Assembly (NCBI GenBank): GCA_037962975.1
Contig: CM075669.1
Location: 194,378,501 to 194,442,500, forward strand
DNA from: Clitoria ternatea
Lineage: Eukaryota; Streptophyta; Magnoliopsida; Fabales; Fabaceae
Length of the DNA stretch: 64,000 nucleotides
Reading direction: 5' to 3'
A model generated the notes under the pieces. The model was not told where the DNA came from. It was given only the letters and a program-made list of their open reading frames with translations, and ran no database searches. Below are positions 11,900 through 20,866 of this stretch, piece by piece. How positions within the stretch are numbered: position 1 is the first letter of the stretch; each line of letters starts with the position of its first letter. The translations under genes and the position numbers were made by a program.

Positions 11900-14520
11900 G
11901 AGTGGTTAGTAGCCCGGATATGTATGATGGATATGCTTGGTTTGATGCTATTGTTTCCGTTCATGAAATGCATGAAAATATACTTGATGATGTTTTGATA
12001 TATGTATGAGATGCACGATGTATGAATTTATGAATGCCGAGTGCATGGTGTGGTCCTCTATTAGTCCCTGTGTGTAATTATACATTTAAATGTATATGAT
12101 GCTTGTTGATGCATATGCTTATGATGAATGAATGAATGGGGACTATGATGACAAATGCCGAGTAGGCTTATTATATAAAAGCATGAGAGCTTATGGAAAA
12201 GGATACATCCGAGTGATAGAGGACAATCCGAGTGAAATATCATATGTAAAAGCATGGGATGTTTATTGGTGTTAGATTCCAAGTGGAATTATATATATAA
12301 ACTGGTGTGAGGCTTAGAAATGCTAAGGCCGAATGGATCCCATGAATGTGAGGCTCATGGCATAGTGGTTGCCGAGTGAATGGCATAGTGATTGCCGAGT
12401 GGATGTGATGTGAGCCGAGTCATTTGATTCGCTGTGAAAATGCCGAGTGCATAGAGTGTTGAACGCAGATTTCTAAGTGGGCAATCGAATGAATATGAGT
12501 TGAATTTATATGCATACGTGTTATTGAGTTATTGAATATGAACACCTTGCGGGGTGCCACAAGGGTATAATCCCGAGTGAAGAGGACGGGGTCCTAATGT
12601 TGAATATGATGAAAGACCTCGAGTTGGACTCGGGGCAGTGCCTGGGGCACTAAGCGTGAAATGAGACGCTTGATGAAATGCCGAGTGCATTGGCGTGGGA
12701 CGCCGAGTGAATGAAACCGTATGCATCCGATTCGCCACTGGAATGCGTTGGACTTCTATTACCGATCGGCAATCAGATGATGAAACATGTGATGAATATG
12801 GTTAAGTCCTGGAGCTGGGCTCAGGCACACTCCTTGAGCAGGGCTCGGAGTTGAGTGAAATCCGAGTGGATCAGTATACTTGTAGTTGAGTGGGTTGAGC
12901 ATTATAGCCGAGTGAAATGGGTGAAATCCCGATCGGAAGATGTTTGTGATTGCTTATATTGAATGGCAGTGTATATTGAATGATTGATGATATATATGTA
13001 TAATTGTAATGCGGATTCTATGATTAATCCGAGCCAATATCTGTCATTTAATATGTAATGCTCACCCCTACACCATTTTTCAGTGTATGCAGGTCGGATT
13101 GGATGATGTGATGGCCTTAACCCGAGTGTTGGGTATTTATTGATGAGGCTGTGTACATAATGTAATGTACCGAGTGTCTTTTGTTGTTTTAAAGCCTTGG
13201 CCGGCTCATATAGCTTGTTGTATAATGAATACACTTATCTATATATATATATACTGAATCTGGGTCATTGGAAATCCGAGTGCATGTTTGTATATATATG
13301 GGTTTACATTGAAATCATGTACTTGTATCGGATAATGGGTTTTGGTGAATGAATGATAATAAGTTGAAATTATCCAAGTGTATGCGTATGTATATACATA
13401 TATGTTAAGTTGGTAACATGGTTATGATTCGGTGGAAGTGTAATGCTGTTTTGGTAGTCGGACTTGGAATTAGAGAATATATATATATATATATGTGATT
13501 TATGTTGATTTGATGCTTCCTACCAACTAGGAAATGATGTTGTATGAATATTCCTAAGTTAATGAATCCTGAGTGAAATGTAAGTGGCTTAGTTACTTTT
13601 CCGAGTGAGTCTTATGTATGTGACTCCATATCTGAGTGTGACTCATCTGTATGTTAGTAGCTCTTGTAGATTCCGAGTGAAAAATATATAGTGAACCCCG
13701 AGTGGGAAATGATTTTGTATAAACCCGAGTGGAAATCTGAGTGATCCTCTTCCGAGAGGAGAGTGGTTGTAATGACTTAGATTGATTATATCCTAAGTGT
13801 ATGAATTATGAATGTATCCCGAGTGAATATGGGGATCTATTCCGAGTGAATAGGGTAATATGTGTTCTGAGTGTGTAAGTGTGGAATGAGTCCGAGTGAA
13901 TTACTTGGGTAATTCCTCTGAGTGTTGAGGAGTTTGGATCATTCCGAGTGGAATTGATTTTGTAGGCTATTTCTGAGTAATGAGTGGTTAAGGTATTATC
14001 TGAGAGTGAATAGGCATGAATGTCGTGTGTGTGGCCGAATGAGTGTTGGTTGGTTTTGGTATTATATACCGAGTAAGATACTGCTCAGAGGATGAGCTGG
14101 TTTATGAATGATGTACCGAGTGATGAACTTGTAGAATACCCCCGAGTGAATTGAGGTTGAATTATACCGAGTGGTGTTTGGTTGGGTAATAACCCGAGTG
14201 TGAGGGGTTTGATAGAATCTGAGTGGAATCACCTTCATTTCCCGAGTGGATCCTTATGTTGACTCTGTGAATAAAATTGAGAGACTAAGTTATGGGTTGC
14301 CGAGTGAGGTAATTGTTAGGGTGGTTCCCGAGTGATTGGAAATCCCTTATACCGAGTGGACTAAGTCATTGCCGAATGAATGGTTGTCTCGAATACCGAG
14401 TGATGGGAATGCCGAGTGTGGCTTCTCGCTTCAGCGAGTGAGTTCTCGCTCCAGCGAGTGTGTGTTGTTGGAAGGCTTGGGGTCGGATTCGCTTAAGCGA
14501 ATGGTGGTTTGCCCGAGTGA
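11900..14520 (+). repeat. Dispersed CCGAGTG heptamer array inside the solo LTR
   Basis: By eye about 35-40 copies of CCGAGT, nearly all CCGAGTG, lie on the plus strand here, usually 20-80 bp apart and embedded in otherwise unique sequence. Examples are near 12035, 12229, 12372, 12394, 12443, 12572, 12680, 12702, 12862, 12907, 13122, 13276, 13672, 13697, 13724, 13818, 13841, 13891, 14114, 14142, 14167, 14193, 14242, 14300, 14327, 14350, 14396 and 14411. A given heptamer is expected roughly once per 16 kb per strand. The related LTR at 30808-34680 does not show the series. Many derivatives (CTGAGTG, CCGAATG) look like decayed copies. Confidence 0.85.
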
Positions 14521-14600
14521 GTTGTGCGGTCTCACTCAAGCGGAGTCGGATTTCGCTTGAGTGAGTGGGCGCTGTATTGTGGGCTTCGCTCAGGCACTGT
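14420..14600 (+). repeat. TCGCT-NN-AGCGA dyad cluster in the solo LTR
   Basis: About six copies of an inverted-repeat motif occur in 180 bp: CTCGCTTCAGCGAG, CTCGCTCCAGCGAG, TTCGCTTAAGCGAA and degenerate forms. The same motif is clustered in the Tekay-like LTR at 31190-31690, also toward the LTR 3' end. A related CACGCT-NN-AGCGTG form occurs in the Athila sequences. Confidence 0.85.
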
Positions 14601-14883
14601 GTGTCTTTCGTTGGGCTTTCTGCTCGGTTTTATTCTTCCTTACCTTTTTTCCCATTTTGTATTTCCCTTCTTTGAATGGCACTTTGCATTTCTGCCTTGC
14701 GCTGCTTGTCTTCTTAATCGGTCATTGGACCTAGCTCTCATATCTTCATATATGGGAGTGGCTTTTAATAATTGATCCAGGTATTTTCTAAATATTTGAC
14801 CCGGTTCTTCATGATTAATTTGGGAAAAATTTTCCCCTGTCCCAGGTTTAACTCTCATTAAAATTTAGGGTGTTTCACAGCAT

Positions 14884-16017
14884 ACTTTGAAAATTTTCAC
14901 ATTCTTCATGCTTTTGTGTTATGATTGTTTTGATGCAAAGTTACATGCTTGAAACTAAAACAGTTTTGAAAAACCCAACCAGGATTTAAACTTTTTAATC
15001 AAGAAAAGATTTTGAGTTAGCAAGTATTTTGAGGCAGTAACATTGGTTTTTGAGAAGGCAAATTAACTGATTTAAGACCATGAAAATGAAGAAAATGAAC
15101 CATTAAAATTTGTTACACGCTTGAGCCTTTTTAGAATATGGAAGTATACCCTATAAATCGGTGAGAAGGGAGAAATTTAAACACTGAGAGTCTCATTAGA
15201 TTTGCTAAAGTTTGCATTGCCTAAATTTCTAATTAATAATTTTCATAAGAAATTAAGTAAGGAAAGGATAAAGGCAATTTTGAAAATAAAATAACCCAGA
15301 GCCAAAAAGCTACCCTAAAAAATATGCCCTATTCTTTGGTAGCCCATTTTGAGCCAAAAATTTTGTTCTATAAAAACACCTAAGCATGAGAAATAAATTC
15401 CTACCTTATTAGCATGCTTATTTATGATAAGAGCATAGAATAATCTTTTCAAAGGGTGATGAAAGAAGCTGAAAAAGAAAATGCTAAAAATAGTTCTCCA
15501 TCCAAAAATTTAAACAGAAAAGAGAACAGAAAAAGAGAAATAAAGAATTCTGTAGCTTAATAAGGAAGAAGCCTCATAAACTTTGAAAATCTCAGAACAT
15601 ATGCTTTTTCTTATGCATGCATTTTGAACTCAAGAAAAACCAAGAATTCTTGTTTAGCCCAGCCTCATTACAACCCTTAAAAGACCTTTTGATCCTTACT
15701 ACTCTTGTGATTTGAGTTTGATTGGAAATGACTGGCAATGTTAATTAGGCAGTTCTCATGATGAATGTGCGACACAGACACCTGGTGAGAAATAATGAGA
15801 GTTCCTTATTCTTAACTGGTTACTTGCATTGTGAAAAATTGAATGGTGCATTGCATTTCAAAAGAATGGTATTGAGGATGTATTTGCCTTAAGATAAACC
15901 AAGAATGTTGTCTTCAAAAATTTTGTCTGCAACTGAATCTGATCTTATTGAATGCTTGATTTCCTTTCCAAACTTCTTTTTCTCAAGGACAAGCAAAAAT
16001 CTAGGTTGAGGAGAGTT
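14884..16017 (+). mobile_element. Athila 3' non-coding region, right piece, ending in a polypurine tract
   Basis: Continues the Athila sequence from 10894. The segment with AGCCAAAAAGCTACCCTA, CCCTATTCTTTGGTAGCCCATTTTGAGCC and later GGACAAGCAAAAATCTAGG is characteristic of the region between the Athila env-like position and the 3' LTR. No open frame of note is present. The end AGGTTGAGGAGAGTT abuts the LTR start TGATAAG at 16018. Confidence 0.7.
16003..16017 (+). other. Athila polypurine tract
   Basis: AGGTTGAGGAGAGTT immediately precedes TGATAAG. Athila elements prime plus-strand synthesis from a purine run of this kind directly before an LTR starting TGATA. It sets the orientation of the remnant as plus. 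Confidence 0.65.
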
Positions 16018-16702
16018 TGATAAGTGTTATTATATATTGATTTAATACTTCAATTAAACTCATTTTGGAAAGAATTTAACTGGATTAATAATTAATTAAG
16101 CATGATTTTTGTTGTAAATAACACATTGTGTAAAAAAACTTGATTTGTCAAAATCTGTGAAGTAAGGTGCCAAAAGTCCTGAAGAAACCAAGAAACACCA
16201 GCATAAAACAAGAGGGACGCTTGAACGTGACATGCTCCACGCTTGAGCGTAAATTAAAGGAAGCAAAATGAATCAGGACCCTTCCACGCTCAAGCGTGGG
16301 AAAGGGCCGCTTGAGCGTGAGCCCGAGCCTGCTTGAGCGTGAAATGGACATGTTGAAATAAAAGGCACGCTCACACCATGCTCAAGCGGGCTCGGGATCA
16401 CGCTCAAGCGGCCCTTTCCCATGCTTGAGCATGGAAGGGTCCTGATTCATTTTGCTTCCTTTAATTTACGCTCAAGCATGGAGCATGTCACATTTAAGCG
16501 TCCCTCTTGTTTTATGCTGGTGTTTCTTGGTTTCTTCAGGACTTTTGGCACTTTTCTTCACAGATTTTGACAAATCAAGTTTTTTTTTACACAATGTGTT
16601 ATTTACAACAAAAATCATGCTTAATTAATTACCAATCCGGTTAAATTCTTTCCAAAATGAGTTTAATTGAAGTATTAAATCAATGTATAATAACATTTAT
16701 CA
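16018..16702. repeat. 685-bp near-perfect inverted repeat of Athila LTR 5' ends
   Basis: Left arm 16018-16341 and right arm 16377-16702 are reverse complements with only scattered mismatches, by eye roughly 6-7 per cent, and a 35-bp spacer. Both arms begin, read outward-in, with TGATAA(G/A)TGTTATTATA, the LTR start, so two LTR 5' ends face each other. Most mismatches are transitions, several of them CG in one arm against CA or TG in the other (CACGCTTGAGCG versus CATGCTTGAGCG), as expected from methylated-CpG decay. Each arm carries copies of CGCTTGAGCG. A transcript crossing it would fold into a hairpin of more than 300 bp. Confidence 0.9.
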
Positions 16703-16964
16703 GAACTCTACTCCTCAGCTTGTTCTCCTCATGATTCAGAAGTTGAATTCCTCAATACACCTTCAAGAATTCATTGCAAGCCTTCGCAATCCCAACCCTA
16801 GAGGTTTAGAAACCCATGGAAATGGATTCAGACAATGGAATATAGAGAGACATGGACGAGAGAATTTAGAGAGAGAAAAGAATTAGAGAGAGATTGGAAA
16901 TGAGAAAATGAATCGTGTTATTGCTTCTGTGTGTGTCTCCTTCCCTGTTACAGAGTATGTACAA

Positions 16965-16965
<1 letters not shown>

Positions 16966-17009
<44 letters not shown>
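16966..17009. repeat. (TA)22 microsatellite in the Athila LTR
   Basis: Uninterrupted TA run of 44 bp. The homologous position in the LTR fragment at the window start has only about 9 repeats, so it has expanded here. It lies just upstream of the segment matching TTGTACATACTCTGTAA, in the position of a TATA region. Confidence 0.95.
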
Positions 17010-17010
<1 letters not shown>

Positions 17011-17199
17011 CTTACAGCTAGCTATCTAACTAACTAATTACAAGAGAGACTTAATTAATAATTAAACTAACTAAACTAATTACATGATTACAGGGAAATA
17101 ATTAATTACAAGACGTTACTTAAATTACTAAGGTACAACAACATAACTAATTAATGGGAACTGCAGCACTTCGCTTCAAGGGAAAAATAACAAACTGGA

Positions 17200-17530
17200 T
17201 TAACCAACTTCACGCTTGAGCATGATTGCAAGGCGCTTAAGCAAGGTCGTTAATTTAAGCCTCTATGACTTCACGCTTGAGCGTGAATGAAATGAGGTTA
17301 AGCGTGAGCTTTATTTGATGGCTATAGTGGATTCACGCTTGGGCGTGACTGAATTTGGTCTTCACACTTGAGCGTGAATGGGAGGCGCTTGAGCGTGGGC
17401 GTTCAATCCATGGGTGTGGTGAAGTCACGCTTAAGCGTGACTATGGTCCGCTTGAGCGTGGATTTCCTTTTGACTTCACGCTTGAGTGGGGAACTCCCTC
17501 GCTTGAGCTTGATTGTGTCCCTGATCCTGC
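17200..17530. repeat. CACGCT-NN-AGCGTG dyad array in the Athila LTR
   Basis: About eleven exact or degenerate copies in 330 bp, for example CACGCTTGAGCGTG, CACGCTTAAGCGTG and CACACTTGAGCGTG. Spacing is irregular (15-60 bp) and the intervening sequence is unique, so it is not a simple tandem repeat. Confidence 0.9.
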
Positions 17531-17792
17531 AAAATGCAAACAAATAAATGCCTAGCGTATGTACGCTTGCTGTCTAGCATATGTATGCTGGGTTAGTGAA
17601 TTTACAAATAAACAAATTTCCTTAACTTTTTATCTTTTTAATCATTTTCTTGGATAATTTAAACACTTTTGAAATAAATAAATAAAAACAGAATTAATGA
17701 TAATTTGTTAAATAATAATGCCAAACTAAACAAAATTAAATGGATTAAGTTAAATTAAAGGTGAAATTATTAAGTCTTTTTAAGACTTATCA

Positions 17793-18813
17793 AAACACAT
17801 TGTGCAGGTTCACAAGATGTGGAGGAAGTGCAATCCGATAAGCCACAACACCAATTCGTTCAAGAATTTCATAAGGTCCAATAAACTTAGGACTTAATTT
17901 CTTGCTCTTCAAAGCTTTTCCAATACCCTTATCTCTTGATACTCTCAAAAACACGTGTTTGCCAACTTGTAACTCAAGTGGCTTCTGCCTTTTATCATAA
18001 TAGCTCTTTTGACGATCTTGGGCAATTTTCATATTTTTTTTATATCATCTTAATCTGTTCATTTGTCTCCACAATCAATTCCGGCCCTAAAGTCAAATTC
18101 TCACCAGTTTCAAGCCAACATGACAGAGTTCTACATTTCCGACCATATAACGCTTCATAGGGAGCCATACCAATAGAACTATGATAACTATTGTTGTATG
18201 TAAATTCAATTAGTGGTAGGAATCTTTCCCAACAACCACCGTGCTCCAATACACAAGCCCGTAACAAATCTTCAAGGCTTTGAATTGTTCATTCGGATTA
18301 TCCATCCGTTTGTGGATGATATGCCGAACTAAGCTTCAACTTGGAACCCATTGCCTCATGCAAGCTTCCCTAAAATCGGGAAGTGAACCGCAGGTCGCAA
18401 TCCGACACAATACTCAAAGGCATACCATGTTGCCTAACGATCTTCTTAATGTACAATTGTGCCAATTTCTCCAAAGAACTCTTCATATTCATGGGCAAGA
18501 AGTGAGCACACTTCGTCAATCAATCAACAATCACCCATATAGCATCATTTCCAGTACGTGTCCTGGGCAATCCAGAGACAAAGTCCATATCAATGTCGTC
18601 CCACTTCCAAACAGGGATATCAAGAGGTCTCAAGTAACCAGATGGTTTTTGATGCTCAACCTTAACCTTTTGACAAATAATGCAAGATGCTACATAATTT
18701 CCCATATCACGCTTCATACCGGGCCACCAGAAATTCTTCTTTAGATTTTGATACATTTTTATAGCACCAGGATGTGTGCTTAACACACTTTTGTGAGCTT
18801 TCTCAAGTACCAA
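17793..18813 (-). pseudogene. Tekay-like integrase, broken
   Basis: N-terminal zinc-binding segment HPGAIKMYQNLKKNFWWPG followed by CIICQKVK; DDE core beginning IDMDFVSGLPRT. In-frame stops lie at 18520-18522 (TGA in VIVD*LTK, usually Arg), 18370-18372 (TAG, usually Trp), 18298-18300 (TAA, usually Gln in TDGQSER) and 18289-18291 (TGA, usually Arg). The second catalytic block reads VSDCD, where the family has SDRD. The frame continues through IQSLEDLLRACVLEHGG and YNNSYHSSIGMAPYEALYGR to a stop at 18040, shifts near an A-run at about 18035, and resumes as MKIAQDRQKSYYDKRQKPL to LHNVF, where the Athila LTR cuts it. All the identified nonsense changes can be explained by C-to-T or G-to-A transitions. 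Confidence 0.9.
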
Positions 18814-19564
18814 CCTTCATAAATCACACTAGATGGGACATAAATTTGGCCCTTCACACTCCAAATTACATCATGACCTTCCGTCAAAAATGAATTTTTC
18901 CCATTAGCTTGAGCTTCCTTCATCTCAGCCAAGTACCCATCCTTTGGTTGTTGCAATTTCACGGTTTCAAGGAATACATTTGCTACCCTCAACACCTCAA
19001 GAGACATCTTCTTCAGGGTATGTATTTCTATACCAATGTTCAAGTTTCTGAATTGCTCAATTAGCTTTATTTCTTTCACCATCATAGCAGAAACATGCAA
19101 CGATTTACGACTCAAGGCATCGACAACCACATTTTCCTTCCCGGGATGACATCTCAATTCGAACTCATAATCTTTTAGAAACTCCATCCATCTTCGTTGG
19201 CGTATATTAAGTTCCTTCTAGTCAAATAAATATTTAAGACTTTTATGATCACTAAAGACCACAAACTTTGAGCCGTACAAGTAGTGTCACCACAACTTCA
19301 AAGCAAATACCACCGCCGCTAATTCAAGATCACGCGTGGGGTAGTTAACCTCATGCGATCGTAATTGTCTCGACGCATAGGCTATCACACGCTCATTTTG
19401 CATCAACACATAACCAAGACCAAGCTTGGAAGCATCACAATACACCATGAAGTCATCCAATAAGTCCGATAAAGCTAACACAGGAGCAGAAGTGAGTCTA
19501 ACTTTCAACTCTTGGAAACTCCTCTCACAATCGAGATTCTATACAAACAGTTGATCTTTACGGG
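18780..19564 (-). pseudogene. Tekay-like RNase H and linker, broken
   Basis: Resumes pol immediately after the copia insertion. The segment KVRLTSAPVLAL, then VYCDASKLGLGYVLMQ, IAYASRQLRSHEVNYPTRDLE and FALKLW give the RNase H core, including the D of YCDAS and the E of RDLELAAV. In-frame stops: 19539-19541 (TAG, usually Trp), 19287-19289 (TGA, usually Arg of LW-R-HYLYG) and 19218-19220 (TAG, usually Gln). The frame continues to DALSRKS and a spacer. A frameshift near 18800 separates it from the integrase frame that starts around 18813. Confidence 0.88.
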
Positions 19565-19569
19565 TTAGC
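19565..19569. repeat. Target-site duplication TTAGC of the copia element (left copy)
   Basis: TTAGC precedes TGTTAGG at 19570 and recurs at 27929-27933 after CCAACA. Removing the copia element and one copy restores continuous Tekay-like pol sequence across the site (the linker before RNase H). Confidence 0.95.
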
Positions 19570-20852
19570 TGTTAGGAAATCCCTAAACATGAGCAGCGGA
19601 AAAAAAAGGGATTCCAAAGGATTTGCAAGGTTCCGTGTTTCAAAGCACATAAAAAACACAAAAATTGTTTTTGGATTACCTCTTGAAGAACACCGAAGCA
19701 GTCGTAGCCTCGTCCTTTAGGAGTCCACACGAGCACTCCCACCAGAATCGCAACACTTGCCAACTGCTAGTTTGACGGCATGTAGCTCTTGCAACTTTTG
19801 CGAATTTGTGTCTCACTTGAGTGAACAGCCTATGAGCATCTTATGCTCTATTTATAGGCTTAGGTTTGACCTAATTTGTTCTCTCTAAAATTGGGCTCCT
19901 TACTCATTCCAAATGAGTTAGGCCCAATAGCTTTATTTTAGTCCAACTAAAATAAGATAACATTTTCTGATGGGCTTACTCTATGTGTGTAACCCTACAG
20001 GTAAAATACTCGGTCATATTAATAATAAATTATTTTATTATTAATATAAAATAAGAGCGACATCTAGCAATGCATCATTATGTCCGAATATTATCAACAT
20101 AACCTATAAGTGATAATTATTTAATATGTTTGTTCCTTTTGTCACGATATCCTAATTGGGCCCAAGGCATGGTCGCGTCATCCTTGTACGGCCCAATTTA
20201 TTTTACTTGATACCAGAGTAGACTGAATCCGAATAAATATCTAATATTTATTCTTTCTAGCATGGCCATGTGTTTTCTTAGTCTTACTCCATCAAGTGGC
20301 CTATAGATATCACTCCTATCACATAGGAGAGACAAATCCCATCTACATCACTCATATCCCTCTACATAATTTGTTCATTGCCTAATCACAACCTTTATAG
20401 TCCTCTTGTTACAGAAGACGTTTAATTGTATTAAAACAATAAACTCCTCATGTAGGAATCATAGTGACTTCAGGTCGAAGGACTACATATACCATTATCA
20501 CATTGAGAATCGTTTATGACAATCATGTAACGATCCATGCAACGTTCTCATGGTGGGTCTGTCCAGTACATCATTACTCTTAATGTGTACCCGTGTGAAG
20601 ACTTGATATCATCTATATCTATGATCTGTGAGATCAGGTCATCAGTACACTCACACACTAGTCTTTGTGTATTTACATGTCCCCATGTAAATACTTGACT
20701 AGGGACATTTTAGGGATAATTTTTATATGACCTATTACTCCAAGGATAAATACGTTTTAAAACAATTTTAAACTGAAATATTTATTTTATTGATAAGCAT
20801 AAAAAATGATACAAATGAAAAAGCATAAAAGCTCATAGTGCATACACCAACA
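19570..20852 (-). mobile_element. Copia 3' LTR
   Basis: TGTTAGGAAATCCC...CACCAACA on the plus strand, 1,283 bp, matching 26646-27928 nearly base for base. Given the minus-strand pol, this copy is the 3' LTR. Near 19811 it has TCTCACTTGAGTGAAC, a single degenerate relative of the dyad seen in the Tekay-like LTRs; the other LTR has it at about 26888. Confidence 0.95.
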
Positions 20853-20866
20853 ATCTCCCACTTGCA
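20853..20866 (-). other. Copia polypurine tract
   Basis: On the minus strand, GCAAGTGGGAGAT lies directly before the LTR start TGTTGGTG, the usual position and composition for copia plus-strand priming. It also lies just past the pol stop at 20867. Confidence 0.8.

Larger units (their letters stand above)
10895..14879 (+). mobile_element. Solo Tekay-like LTR, flanked by direct repeat AGCAT
   Basis: About 3.99 kb, from TGTAACATCCCAGATTTT to AAAATTTAGGGTGTTTCACA. Length and ends fit the LTR at 30808-34680 (3.87 kb, TGTAACACCC...GGGTGTTACA on its own strand), and internal blocks match, for example CCTTGGCCGGC near 13195. No gag-pol or second LTR adjoins it, and the flanks join as one Athila 3' region, so this looks like a solo LTR left by unequal recombination. 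The exact 5-bp duplication AGCAT overlaps the terminal TG and CA by one base each, so the ends could be one base inside the usual TG...CA. A 174-codon frame at 11117-11641 starts at TTG and has no recognisable domain; I treat it as chance. It carries a CCGAGTG array (separate entry). Confidence 0.8.
16703..17792 (-). mobile_element. Athila-type LTR, minus strand, truncated at its 3' end
   Basis: Read on the minus strand it starts TGATAAGTCTTAAAAAGACTT at 17792, directly against the interrupted integrase of the Tekay-like element. It runs through a CGCTTGAGCG-rich zone (17200-17530), then matches the window's first 430 bases in order (TA run, TGTACATACTCTGTAAC, CCATGGGTTTCTAAACCTCTAGG, GAACAAGCTGAGGAG). 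It stops at 16703 against the palindrome. The first codon of the LTR supplies the TGA that ends the integrase frame at 17790-17792. Confidence 0.75.

Noticed and set aside
10895..14879. Pairing 8745-10778 with 10895-14879 as the two LTRs of one element
   Set aside because: The first is truncated, no gag-pol lies between them, and the DNA between them is Athila 3' sequence that continues after the second.
16018..17792. A foldback (DNA) transposon as the source of the palindrome
   Set aside because: The arms begin with an Athila LTR start preceded by a matching polypurine tract on the left side, so retroelement origin explains them better.
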